A stretch of 64,000 bases of DNA from Asticcacaulis currens (GTDB lineage Bacteria > Pseudomonadota > Alphaproteobacteria > Caulobacterales > Caulobacteraceae). Below the pieces are notes generated by a model, which had not been told where the DNA came from, did not search any database, and saw only the letters and a program-made list of their open reading frames with translations. The position numbers and the translations under genes are program-made. Of the stretch, positions 26,289 to 35,184 are shown in pieces. Within the stretch, counting starts at the first letter, position 1, and every line of letters begins with the position of its first letter. Where the stretch lies: the NCBI RefSeq assembly GCF_028550395.1, contig NZ_JAQQKW010000008.1, forward strand, positions 103,183 to 167,182, in the 5' to 3' direction.

Positions 26289-27401
26289 ATGTCCGTGTTC
26301 CGCCCCCTGTCCCGCCTTGCCGCGCCGCTCGCTCTGGCCGGTCTTGTGTGCGGTCTGACGGCGTGTAATCAGGGACAAAAGGCCACAGACGACAAGCCCG
26401 TGCAGGCCCCGGAGGCCAGGCTCACCCCTACCCAGAGCGACAGTGCCACGCTAAAGGCCGTCTTGACGCGCGGACGGGTCAATTGCGGCGTGCATCCCGG
26501 TCTGATCGGCTTTTCGTATAAGGACAATTCCGGCCGCTGGCGGGGCTTCGACGTCGATTTCTGCCGTGCTCTGGCCGCCGCCATCTTTTCCGACGCCGAT
26601 AAGGTGACCTATGTGCCGCTCACCACGATCGAACGGTTCGAGGCACTGAAAACCGGCAAGGTCGATGTGCTGTGGCGTTCGACATCCTGGACCCTGTCGC
26701 GCGATGCCGCGGATCAGGTCGATTATGCCGGCATCAACTATTATGACGGTCAGGGTTTTCTGGTGCGCAAATCCCTGCGGCTGAACAGCGCCACCGAATT
26801 GAACGGTGCGCGCATCTGCGTGCAGACGGGGTCAACCAGCGAGCTTAATCTGGCCGACTTTTTCCGCGCGCGCGGGCTGAAATATAACCCGGTCGTGGTC
26901 AAAAACGAGGACGACGGGCGCGACGCCTATGCCGCCGGTCAGTGCGACGCCCTGAGCAGCGACGTGTCGGCCCTGGCGGCGGCGCGCACGACGCTGAGCG
27001 ACCCGACGGCCCACACCATCTTGCCGGAAATCATTTCGAAGGAGCCTCTGGGGCCGGTCGTGCGACAAGGGGACGACCAGTGGACGGACATTGTGCGCTG
27101 GACGCTCTATGCGACCATCGTTGCGGAGGAACTGGGGGTGACCCATCAAACCGTCGAGGCTCAGAAGATGGAATCGCAGAACCCCGAAATCAAACGCCTT
27201 TTGGGGGCTGAGGGCAATCTGGGCGGAGGTCTGGGGCTGGGGCCCGAATGGGCTTTCAATATCGTCTCTCAGGTCGGCAATTACGGCGAAATCTTCGATC
27301 GCAATATCGGCGCAGATTCCCCCCTGCGACTATCGCGCGGGCTGAATGCACAATGGAATGCCCCGGAGCACGGTCTCCTCTATTCGCCGCCCGTGCGCTG
27401 A
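26289..27401 (+). CDS. Amino-acid ABC transporter substrate-binding lipoprotein (AapJ-like)
   Basis: A 370-residue periplasmic binding protein of the general L-amino-acid (Aap) type. It has a lipoprotein signal with lipobox LTAC, then the SBP_bac_3 fold: RGRVNCGVHPGLIGFSYKDNSGRWRGFDVDFCRALAAAIF, LKTGKVDVLWRSTSWTLSRD and the hinge ICVQTGSTSELNLADFF. The ATG at 26289 is preferred over a TTG six bases upstream. No permease or ATPase genes are adjacent, so it may serve a transporter elsewhere or act as a sensor protein. Its end overlaps the sseA end by 22 bases. Confidence 0.9.
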   Translation: MSVFRPLSRLAAPLALAGLVCGLTACNQGQKATDDKPVQAPEARLTPTQSDSATLKAVLTRGRVNCGVHPGLIGFSYKDNSGRWRGFDVDFCRALAAAIFSDADKVTYVPLTTIERFEALKTGKVDVLWRSTSWTLSRDAADQVDYAGINYYDGQGFLVRKSLRLNSATELNGARICVQTGSTSELNLADFFRARGLKYNPVVVKNEDDGRDAYAAGQCDALSSDVSALAAARTTLSDPTAHTILPEIISKEPLGPVVRQGDDQWTDIVRWTLYATIVAEELGVTHQTVEAQKMESQNPEIKRLLGAEGNLGGGLGLGPEWAFNIVSQVGNYGEIFDRNIGADSPLRLSRGLNAQWNAPEHGLLYSPPVR

Positions 27402-28231
27402 GCGGAGGTGACGACCGGCGTGTCGAGCGTCGTCTGACCCCATTCGGCCCATGACCCGTCATAGAGCCGTACCTTATCATGACCAACCTCATGCAGGGCC
27501 AGCGCGATAATGGCCGCCGTCACGCCTGATCCGCAGGAGGTGATGACCTGCGTTTTCGGCGTGACGTGCAGGGCCGAGAAGATGTTTTTCAGTTCCCCGA
27601 CCGGTTTCAGCGCGCCGTCGCGGATAAGTTCTGTCGCGGGCAGGCTGCGGCTGCCCGGCATGTGCCCGGAGCGCAGACCAGCGCGCGGTTCCGGGGCCGT
27701 GCCATCGAAACGCGCGGCGGGGCGGGCGTCCAGAACCATCTCATCTGATGCGCCAAGATGTGACCGCAACACATTGATAGATATAACCATATCAGGTTTG
27801 GGGTTCGGGGTGTAGGTGACGCCTTTAATCCATTCCGCACCGCTACCTGTCGGATAGCCAGCCGCTATCCATGCCGGTAGGCCGCCCTTCAGCACCTGCA
27901 CCTTTTTGTGGCCCATCAGGCGGAAGGTCCACCACACGCGCGCCGCGGAAAACAGGCCCTGGCGGTCATAGATCACCACGTGATCGGTTTCGCTGATGCC
28001 CATGTCGCCGACCGCCTGTGCAAACACGTCGGGGGTCGGGGCCATGTGCGGCAGGCCGCTGCTGCGGTCACTGATGGCGTCGATATCGAAGAATTGCGCC
28101 GTCGGGATATGGCTTTCAGCATAGAGGGCGCGCATGTCCGTGCCATCCAGCGCCCAACTGCCGTCGATGATCTTGACGGCCCCGGCATCGAGCAGGGATT
28201 TCAGGGCATCGGCCTCTATCTGGGCAGGCAT
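27380..28231 (-). CDS. sseA: 3-mercaptopyruvate/thiosulfate sulfurtransferase (rhodanese)
   Basis: A 283-residue protein with two rhodanese domains. The first is inactive-like (QFFDIDAISDRSSGLPHM), and the second carries the catalytic Cys233 in the loop CGSGVTA, which is the 3-mercaptopyruvate type rather than the thiosulfate CRKGVTA type. It transfers sulfane sulfur from mercaptopyruvate to an acceptor such as cyanide or thiols. It follows the photolyase gene by three bases, so the two form an operon. Confidence 0.94.
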   Translation of the reverse strand: MPAQIEADALKSLLDAGAVKIIDGSWALDGTDMRALYAESHIPTAQFFDIDAISDRSSGLPHMAPTPDVFAQAVGDMGISETDHVVIYDRQGLFSAARVWWTFRLMGHKKVQVLKGGLPAWIAAGYPTGSGAEWIKGVTYTPNPKPDMVISINVLRSHLGASDEMVLDARPAARFDGTAPEPRAGLRSGHMPGSRSLPATELIRDGALKPVGELKNIFSALHVTPKTQVITSCGSGVTAAIIALALHEVGHDKVRLYDGSWAEWGQTTLDTPVVTSAQRTGGE

Positions 28232-28234
28232 GGT

Positions 28235-29689
28235 TTAGTCCTCTTTCATCTGCGCATAGGCGTCGAGCGCCCGCTGACGCGCCATGGCGTGATCGACGAT
28301 CGGACGCGGCGCACCCCCTGAGTTAGAGGCTGAAACGCCTGCGAAATCAAACAGGTCGCGTTCAAATTTTTGGTGATGTGTAGAAGTTGCGCCCATTATC
28401 TTTTCCGCAAAACCGGAAACAAAGCGTCGGCGATAGGCTCCCTTCGGGTCGAATTTCTCGGCCTGAGTCAAGGGGTTGAAGATGCGGAAATAGGGGGCGG
28501 CATCGGCCCCGGACCCGGCCACCCACTGCCAACTGGCCGAATTGCTGGCCGGGTCGGCATCAACCAGCGTGTCCCAGAACCACTGTTCCCCCAGCCGCCA
28601 GTCGATCAAAAGATGCTTGGACAGGAACGAGGCGCAGACCATGCGCACGCGGTTGTGCATGAACCCGGTGCGCCAGAGCTGACGCATACCGGCATCGACC
28701 AGACTGTAGCCCGTTTTGCCGCGTTGCCACGCGCGCAAGCCGGCCGCATCGTCGCGCCACGGCATGGCATCGAAGGCGCTTTTGAAATTGACGCGATCCA
28801 GCTCCGGCTGGAGTTGCAGGATGTTGTAGCTGAAATCGCGCCAGGCCAATTCGGCCCTGAATTTTTCCAAATCTTCGCGCAGGGCCGGATGAGAGGCGGC
28901 GTGCGCTTCCGCCTCGTGCAGAACCCGGTGCGGGCTGATCTCTCCGAAACGCAGATGCGGCGACAGGCGCGAGGTGATGTCGAGATCGGGCCGGTCGCGA
29001 TCTGGCGTGTAGCCTTTCAGCCCGGAGCGCAGGAAAGCTGACAGGCGCTGATGCGCGCCGTCTTCGCCCGGCGTCCACAGGTCGAAACCTTCAGACCAGT
29101 CGTGCCCCGATGGCGTCAGGGCGGGCTTTAGCCCCAGCGCGTCAATCTCCATGCTCTCCGGCCACTCTGCCGGGGCAGGCCAATGGGTCGCGACAGGGTT
29201 TCGCGCATGGCCCTTTGCCGCTCCATGTGCCAGCAGGGCGCGGTAGAAGGGGGTAAAGACCTTGTACGGATTGCCGTCACCCGTGCGGATCTGCGTCGGA
29301 TCGGACAGAAGGTGCGTGTTGAAACTCTCAACCGGGATTTTTAACCCCTTGCCCAGACCGGCATCGAAGGCGTCGATCTTCGGCTCAAAGGTACGTGAGA
29401 CGATCAGTCGCGTCGCCGAAACCTGCCCGATCAGGCGCGTCAACTGCGCCAAAGACGGCCCTTTGAGGACGATCAGACGTGATCCGCGCGCCCGCAACCC
29501 CTGATCCAGCGACCGCAAAGAGCGATCCAGCCACCATTTCGAAGCGGCCCCTAAAGGCCGTTGCGGCAGTTGGTCGTCGTAAATATAGACCGGTATAACG
29601 GGGCTGCCGCTGTTGAGCGCGGCTTCCACGCCTTCATGATCTTGCAGTCGCAGATCGGAACGAAACCACAGGATCGTCGTTTGGGTCAT
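28235..29689 (-). CDS. phrB: Deoxyribodipyrimidine photolyase (class I CPD type)
   Basis: A 484-residue photolyase repairing UV dimers with FAD and light. The N-terminal antenna domain opens with ILWFRSDLRLQDHEGV; the FAD domain holds LSPHLRFGEISPHRV, ELAWRDFSYNIL, TGYSLVDAGMRQLWRTGFMHNRVRM and WQWVAGSGADAAPYFRIFNP. The ATG at 29689 fits the family; an upstream start would add 18 unrelated residues. Class I photolyase is more likely than a cryptochrome because the Trp and active-site residues are conserved. Confidence 0.95.
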   Translation of the reverse strand: MTQTTILWFRSDLRLQDHEGVEAALNSGSPVIPVYIYDDQLPQRPLGAASKWWLDRSLRSLDQGLRARGSRLIVLKGPSLAQLTRLIGQVSATRLIVSRTFEPKIDAFDAGLGKGLKIPVESFNTHLLSDPTQIRTGDGNPYKVFTPFYRALLAHGAAKGHARNPVATHWPAPAEWPESMEIDALGLKPALTPSGHDWSEGFDLWTPGEDGAHQRLSAFLRSGLKGYTPDRDRPDLDITSRLSPHLRFGEISPHRVLHEAEAHAASHPALREDLEKFRAELAWRDFSYNILQLQPELDRVNFKSAFDAMPWRDDAAGLRAWQRGKTGYSLVDAGMRQLWRTGFMHNRVRMVCASFLSKHLLIDWRLGEQWFWDTLVDADPASNSASWQWVAGSGADAAPYFRIFNPLTQAEKFDPKGAYRRRFVSGFAEKIMGATSTHHQKFERDLFDFAGVSASNSGGAPRPIVDHAMARQRALDAYAQMKED

Positions 29690-29811
29690 CAATAGGGGCC
29701 TGTTCAAAACCCGGTTTACGTGCGGCCGGGCGGGTTCGATCAATCCGATGACTATTGACCGGATGGGGGGAGGCGACTAAGCCAGAATGATCTAGCATCC
29801 AGAGTCCCTTT

Positions 29812-30585
29812 ATGTCCTCACCGCCGAAACTGAGCGCGTGTATTATCACCAAGAATGAAGCCGATCGTCTCGCCAATTGCCTGCGCGCGATAGAAGGGCT
29901 GGCCGATGAGGTGGTGGTGGTCGATTCCGGCTCTACGGACGGAACGCCGGACATGGCCCGTCAGATGGGGGCGAAGGTCTTTCACAACGACTGGATGGGG
30001 TACGGGCCGCAAAAGCGCTTTTCCGAAGACTGCGCGAGCTTCGACTGGATCCTCAATCTCGACGCTGATGAGGTGGTGACGCCGCAGTTATATCAGGAAA
30101 TCAAGGCCCTTATGGCGCGTGGCCCTGACCTGCCGGCCTACCGGTTCAAACTGCGCAATGTCTATCCGGGCAAGGACAAGCCGCGCCTGTGGGCCGACTA
30201 TCACAACTATGTCCGTCTTTATGACCGGCGAAAAGTACGCTTCCGCGACTCGCTGGTGCACGACACGGTGGACACAAAAGACGCGCGCGTGGGGCAGTTA
30301 CGCGGATCGGCAACGCACTTTTCGGCGCGCTCCTATGAGCACATCCGCCAGAAGCTCGACTCCTACACCAACCTTCAGGCCAAGGCGCTGAAAAAGCCAG
30401 CCTGGGCCATATGGACGCGGCTGCCGTTCGAATATCCGTTCGTTTTCACACGCTATTTCCTGTTCCGGTGTCACTTCACCGGCGGATGGGACGGGGTGCG
30501 GTCCAGCCATCTGGCGGCTGAGGCCCGCGTGAAGCGCTTATTGAAAATTCTCAAGGCTCAAAAAGAGCTTAAAGTGAAATCTTAA
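29812..30585 (+). CDS. Glycosyltransferase family 2 (LPS core WaaE-like)
   Basis: A 257-residue GT2 enzyme with the nucleotide-sugar fold: SACIITKNEADRLANCL, DEVVVVDSGSTDGTPDMA and the DxD-like motif in WILNLDADEVVT. The C-terminal part (FRCHFTGGWDGVRSSHLA) resembles the LPS core glycosyltransferases of the WaaE/KdtX group. It probably works at the cytoplasmic face on a lipid A-core or related glycolipid. A lipid A-type acyltransferase follows 13 bases later, supporting an envelope role. Confidence 0.88.
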   Translation: MSSPPKLSACIITKNEADRLANCLRAIEGLADEVVVVDSGSTDGTPDMARQMGAKVFHNDWMGYGPQKRFSEDCASFDWILNLDADEVVTPQLYQEIKALMARGPDLPAYRFKLRNVYPGKDKPRLWADYHNYVRLYDRRKVRFRDSLVHDTVDTKDARVGQLRGSATHFSARSYEHIRQKLDSYTNLQAKALKKPAWAIWTRLPFEYPFVFTRYFLFRCHFTGGWDGVRSSHLAAEARVKRLLKILKAQKELKVKS

Positions 30586-30598
30586 GGCATCAGATTAC

Positions 30599-31525
30599 AT
30601 GTCTTCTGCAAAACCCTCCTTCTGGCAAGATGTGGCCTGGCGTTTCGAAGCGCTGATGTACGACCTGTTTGTCGGTGTCGTGCGCGCCCTGCCGGTCGAT
30701 ACGGCGTCGGACATGGGGGCGTGGCTACTGAAGGCCATCGGCCCCATCACCCCGACCCAAAAACTGGTACGTCAGAACCTCGACCTCGCCTTTCCGGACA
30801 AGGACGAGGCGTGGAAGGCGGATGTCGCGCGCGCTCAGTGGGACAATCTGGGGCGGACTTTTGCGGAATTCGCCATTATGGACCGCATCCGCATCGCTAA
30901 TGGGCGGGTCGAGGTGGTCAATATGGAGCGCCTCAAGGCCATAGCCGAGAGCCAAACCCCCGTGGTCTTTATTTCCGGGCATTTTGCCAACTGGGAGATT
31001 ATGCCCTCGACCATAGTCGATGCCGGGGTGGACTGTCAGATGACCTATCGCGCCGCCAACAACCCGTATGTCGATGAACGCATCAAGGCGGGACGGATGC
31101 GTTACGGCGTGCGACTGTTCGCACCGAAGGGCGGCGACGGGGCCAAGGAATTGCTGATCGCCATGGCCAAGGGCGAATCGGTAGCGCTGATGAATGATCA
31201 GAAGTTCAATCGCGGCGTGGCCACGCCGTTTTTTGGGCGCAGCGTCGATACGGCCCCCGGCCCGACGCGGCTGGCTATGCGCTTCGGCACGGTCTTGCAG
31301 CCGATGACGGTCGAGCGTCTGCACAAGGCGCGCTTCCGTGTGATCGTCCATGAGCCGATAGAGGTGGATGATACCGGTCACAAGGCCGCCGATATCGACA
31401 GCACCGTGGCCAGGGTTTCCGCCTTTATCGAAGAGGTGGTGCGTGCGCGACCGCAAGAATGGTTCTGGGTGCATAAGCGCTGGCCCAACGACGCCTATAA
31501 GCCCGGTACGCCCAAAGCCCCTTAA
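30599..31525 (+). CDS. Lysophospholipid/lipid A-type acyltransferase (LpxL/HtrB-like)
   Basis: A 308-residue acyltransferase of the lipid A biosynthesis family, which transfers an acyl chain from ACP to lipid A or a related lipid on the inner-membrane face. The catalytic HX4E motif is HFANWE (His128 and Glu133) and other family motifs are MTYRAANNPYVDERI, LMNDQKFNRGVATPFFGR and WFWVHKRW near the end. The first residues may form an amphipathic anchor. It follows the glycosyltransferase on the same strand. Which acyl position it modifies cannot be seen. Confidence 0.9.
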   Translation: MSSAKPSFWQDVAWRFEALMYDLFVGVVRALPVDTASDMGAWLLKAIGPITPTQKLVRQNLDLAFPDKDEAWKADVARAQWDNLGRTFAEFAIMDRIRIANGRVEVVNMERLKAIAESQTPVVFISGHFANWEIMPSTIVDAGVDCQMTYRAANNPYVDERIKAGRMRYGVRLFAPKGGDGAKELLIAMAKGESVALMNDQKFNRGVATPFFGRSVDTAPGPTRLAMRFGTVLQPMTVERLHKARFRVIVHEPIEVDDTGHKAADIDSTVARVSAFIEEVVRARPQEWFWVHKRWPNDAYKPGTPKAP

Positions 31526-31616
31526 CGTCGCCTCATAATATGTGAAGCTGTGCCGACTTGCCTGTCAGCCCGGTCGGCTTCATGATACGGCTCCTGAGGA
31601 AACCGTCGTCCGCTAC

Positions 31617-32762
31617 ATGTCCGAGTCGCCCAAACCCCGAATCGTCAATCGACGCCTGCTGATCGCGGGGGCCTCCCTGTTGGGGGGGATGTTTGTGGTT
31701 ATGGTCGGGATATTGTGGGGCGACGATATTATGCGTCACAATCTCGACCCCAAGGTTCCGTTTCAGACCTACCGGCCGCCGGCGGCTCCAGATTACAGCA
31801 AGGCCGCCGCCTGGTATCTCAATCCGGCGCTCAATGGGTTTGAGGTGCGCCGTAACCGGAATCCTCAGAAGGTCGATGTCTTCTTCATCCATGCCACCAG
31901 CTTCAATGGCGGCAAGGACTGGGTGGGTCCAATCGACGACCCGGCGGCCAGTACTGAGGTCATGCGCAATCAGCTTCCCAACTATGCGGGGCCGTTTAAC
32001 GCGATCGGCTATGTCTATGCGCCGCGCTATCGTCAGGCCAGCCTCTATAGTCAATTAACCCAGCGCGAGGACGCACGTGAAGCCCGGCAATTTGCCTATG
32101 GCGATATCGCAATGGCCTTTGAGGCCTTTCTGGCCCAGCGCCGCAACGGCAACGGTTTTGTCATCGTCGGACTGGAGCAGGGGGCTTTTCTGGGGCATAG
32201 ACTGCTCAAAGAGCGTATCCTGACCGATGAGAGGTTAAAGCCGGCTCTGGTGGCCGCCTATTTCCTCGAATCTCTGACGCCGGCCGATGATTTTCAAGCG
32301 GGGCAAGCGGTTTCGGCCTGTCAGCAGCGCGCCCAATATGGCTGCGCCATTGCCTATCTGAGCGTCGATAATGGCCGCCCTGATCGCGCCTTGCAGGCGC
32401 AGCGCCGCGCCATGGACTGGAGCCCGACCAGTATTATGGAGCCGTTGGACGGTAAGGCCCTGTGCGTCAATCCGCTGACGGGCGGGGTGACGGACAAGGA
32501 GGTCGAGGCGCGCCACAGTCTGGGGGCCGCCAATGCCACCGGCCTCGAATGGGGGACGACACCGGCCCTGATCCCGCGCAAGGTCAGTGCACGTTGCCGC
32601 GGCGATATCCTCTATGTATCGCGCCCCTCCGGCCCGTCCTTCGACATTGACGGGTCGTGGGCGGATAACAAAAAAGTTCGTCCCTACAATCTCTTCTACG
32701 CCGATCTTCAGGCAGATGTTCAGGCGCGCTGGTTCGCCTGGCGCGGCGCGCAAGGGGATTAA
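31617..32762 (+). CDS. DUF3089 protein (alpha/beta-hydrolase-like)
   Basis: A 381-residue protein with one N-terminal membrane span (about 14-36, RLLIAGASLLGGMFVVMVGIL) and the DUF3089 body: KVDVFFIHATSFNGGKDWVGPI, GYVYAPRYRQASLYSQL, and EQGAFLGHRLL, where a hydrolase would keep GHSQGS. The Ser of that elbow is replaced (GLEQGAF), so enzymatic activity is questionable. It is oriented with its body outside the cytoplasm. The ATG at 31617 is chosen over weaker upstream codons. Its end overlaps recG's. Function is unknown. Confidence 0.82.
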   Translation: MSESPKPRIVNRRLLIAGASLLGGMFVVMVGILWGDDIMRHNLDPKVPFQTYRPPAAPDYSKAAAWYLNPALNGFEVRRNRNPQKVDVFFIHATSFNGGKDWVGPIDDPAASTEVMRNQLPNYAGPFNAIGYVYAPRYRQASLYSQLTQREDAREARQFAYGDIAMAFEAFLAQRRNGNGFVIVGLEQGAFLGHRLLKERILTDERLKPALVAAYFLESLTPADDFQAGQAVSACQQRAQYGCAIAYLSVDNGRPDRALQAQRRAMDWSPTSIMEPLDGKALCVNPLTGGVTDKEVEARHSLGAANATGLEWGTTPALIPRKVSARCRGDILYVSRPSGPSFDIDGSWADNKKVRPYNLFYADLQADVQARWFAWRGAQGD

Positions 32763-34825
32763 TCCACCTTATCCGCCGCATCGGGTCGCCAGTCGAACAG
32801 GTGACGCAGGACTTCCAGAGCCTGCTGACGCGGAGGCGGGAACTGCGCCTCGTTCAGAAGGATGTATTGGGCTTCGCGTGAGGCCGTGGCGATCAGGTCT
32901 GCATGGGCGACCGGATCGACAAAGCGATAGGCGGGGAAGCCCGATTGCCGCGCCCCCAGCAGGTCGCCTTCACCGCGCAGCTTCCAGTCCATTTCGGCGA
33001 TCTCAAACCCATCTTCCGTCGTGCGCAGCAGCTCCAGCCGCGCCTTAGCGGCCTGTCCCAGCGGCATATCATAGAGCAGGATGCAGGCGCTCTTGGCCGA
33101 ACCCCGCCCGACACGGCCACGCAACTGATGCAATTGTGCCAGACCGAAGCGTTCGGCCTGTTCGATAATGATGATCGAAGCGTTAGGCACGTCGATGCCC
33201 ACTTCGACCACGGTCGTCGCGCACAGTAGCGGCAGTTGGCCAGCGGCAAAACGCGCCACCACGTCTTCTTTTTCGGCCGACGGCATTCGCCCGTGCACCA
33301 GCCCGACCTCACGCCCCAGTGCGTCCTGAAGCGACTCGTGGCGGGCTTCGACGGCGATCAGGTCGGAGTCGGCGCTTTCTTCGACCAAAGGACAGATCCA
33401 GTAGGCTTGCGATCCGGCGGCTATAGCCGATTTCAGCCGGTCAAATACCTCCGACAGACGGGCACGCGGTATGACGGCGGTATGGATGGGTTGCCGGCCG
33501 GCGGGCTTTTCATCGAGCACGCTAAGGTCGGATTCGCCATATTGGGTGAGGGCCAGTGTACGCGGAATGGGCGTCGCCGACATGGAGAGGTAGTGGACGC
33601 TGTCGCCTTTCAGAAACAGGCGCTGTCGCTGCCCTACGCCAAACCGATGCTGCTCGTCGATAACGCAAAATTGCAGGCTTTTGAAATCCACGCCTTCCTG
33701 AAACACCGCATGGGTGCCGAAAATCAGGGTGGTGTCGCCTGACGCCACAGCGGCGCGTTTGGCTTCGCGCTCCTTACCCTTGTCGCGTCCCGTCATCAGC
33801 ACGGCGGAGATGCCCATATCGCTCACGATTGGTAGCGATTTCTCGTAATGCTGACGCGCCAGAATCTCGGTCGGGGCCATCATGACGCTCTGATGTCCGG
33901 CTTCGGCGACGTCGATCATGGCCATCAGGGCCACCAAAGTCTTGCCCGAACCGACATCGCCCTGAATCAGGCGGTTCATGCGTTCGCCGGAGCGCAGGTC
34001 GCCGCGAATATCGTTCAGGGCGCGCGTCTGAGCCCCCGTGAGGGCGAAAGGCAGGGCGGACAGCGCTTTATCGGCCCACAGGTGACGGTCGATGATCAGG
34101 GCGGGGGTCGCCTGACGGTGCTGCTTGCGTGCCTTCATGGCCAGTTGATGGGCCAGCGCCTCGTCATAGGCGAGCCGTTTGCGCGCCGGGGCTTCGGGCA
34201 GCAGGTCGGCTTCGCTCACGGGCGCATGGGCCGCGCGCAACGCATCCGAAAAACCAGAAAGTTTCAACCGCCCCAACGTGTCGGTATCCAGCCACTCCGG
34301 CAGGTCGGGCACCCTGTGCAGGGCCGCTTCGACGAAACGCCGCATCAGTCGCGGCGAAACCGCCGCCGTGGCCGGATAGACGGTTTCAAACAGAGGGATG
34401 GTGTCCTGTTTGTCCAGCGGCACCAGATAGTCCGGATGATTCATCTGTAGCGACGAGCCGAAACTTTCGACCTTGCCGCTGATCCAGCGGGCTTCGCCGA
34501 CCGGATGTTGCTGTTCAAAGCCCCGGATCGGGTGGAAATAGGTCAGTTGCATCTGCCCGCTGTCATCGAAGACGGTAATGCGCTGCGGTCCCTTACCGCC
34601 GCTTTTCTGATAGCTGCCGATGGTCACACACAGGGTCTGGACCTGTCCCACCCGCGCTTCGGCGATGCGGCTTACCGGGCGAAAAATCAACTGGCTGGGC
34701 AGGGTAAACAGCAGGTCACGCACATAGGGCCCGACGTGGCGGATCAGATGCGGCGCAATTTTCGGCCCGACCCCTTTCAGGCCGGTCAAAGACGTGTAAT
34801 AGGGGAACAAAATTTCCGGACGCAT
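32759..34825 (-). CDS. recG: ATP-dependent DNA helicase RecG
   Basis: A 688-residue helicase that remodels stalled forks and Holliday junctions. The N-terminal wedge domain has an OB-fold (QTLCVTIGSYQKSGG region), then the helicase core: Walker A GDVGSGKT, the DEXH box VIDEQHRFGVGQR, LSMSATPIPRTLALT, VVEVGIDVPNASIIII and the QLHQLRGRVGRG motif. The ATG at 34825 is used because the family begins with a short stretch before LTGLKGVGPKIA; upstream codons lie in an unrelated region. It is divergent from sdhE and mfd. Confidence 0.97.
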   Translation of the reverse strand: MRPEILFPYYTSLTGLKGVGPKIAPHLIRHVGPYVRDLLFTLPSQLIFRPVSRIAEARVGQVQTLCVTIGSYQKSGGKGPQRITVFDDSGQMQLTYFHPIRGFEQQHPVGEARWISGKVESFGSSLQMNHPDYLVPLDKQDTIPLFETVYPATAAVSPRLMRRFVEAALHRVPDLPEWLDTDTLGRLKLSGFSDALRAAHAPVSEADLLPEAPARKRLAYDEALAHQLAMKARKQHRQATPALIIDRHLWADKALSALPFALTGAQTRALNDIRGDLRSGERMNRLIQGDVGSGKTLVALMAMIDVAEAGHQSVMMAPTEILARQHYEKSLPIVSDMGISAVLMTGRDKGKEREAKRAAVASGDTTLIFGTHAVFQEGVDFKSLQFCVIDEQHRFGVGQRQRLFLKGDSVHYLSMSATPIPRTLALTQYGESDLSVLDEKPAGRQPIHTAVIPRARLSEVFDRLKSAIAAGSQAYWICPLVEESADSDLIAVEARHESLQDALGREVGLVHGRMPSAEKEDVVARFAAGQLPLLCATTVVEVGIDVPNASIIIIEQAERFGLAQLHQLRGRVGRGSAKSACILLYDMPLGQAAKARLELLRTTEDGFEIAEMDWKLRGEGDLLGARQSGFPAYRFVDPVAHADLIATASREAQYILLNEAQFPPPRQQALEVLRHLFDWRPDAADKVD

Positions 34826-34890
34826 AGGCTCTTTCAAGCACCAAACCGTATGAAAGAGAAGGGCGATTGCGCTCCACAGACGGGAAAACC

Positions 34891-35184
34891 ATGACCGACA
34901 CCGCTGACGATCTCCATCAGGCCCGCCTGCGCAAGCTGTGGTTCCGCGCCTCACGCCGCGGTTTCAAGGAGGCGGACATCATTCTGGGGCATTTCGCCGA
35001 GGAATATCTGCCGACCATGACCGCCGAACAGCTCGATATCTTCGAAGCCCTGCTCGAAGCGCCGGATCAGGATCTCTATGGCTGGATCATCGAACGCGAC
35101 CCTGTGCCACCGGAGCATGATTCCGAAATTATGAGCCAGCTCAATCAGTATTATAAATTAGCTTACACAAAGCTTCAGCAATAG
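34891..35184 (+). CDS. sdhE: FAD assembly factor SdhE
   Basis: A 97-residue protein of the SdhE/Sdh5 family, which helps attach FAD covalently to succinate dehydrogenase flavoprotein. The signature is ARLRKLWFRASRRGFKEADIILGHF, including the RGxxE-type motif (RRGFKEAD), then LDIFEALLEAPDQDLYGWI. The start at 34891 has an upstream GGGAAAA run. The mfd ATG follows immediately after its stop codon, and recG runs the other way, an arrangement shared by many alphaproteobacteria. Confidence 0.93.
   Translation: MTDTADDLHQARLRKLWFRASRRGFKEADIILGHFAEEYLPTMTAEQLDIFEALLEAPDQDLYGWIIERDPVPPEHDSEIMSQLNQYYKLAYTKLQQ

Noticed and set aside
31617..32762. DUF3089 as active esterase
   Set aside because: Expected nucleophile elbow is GLEQGAF without serine, so an active-site claim cannot be made.
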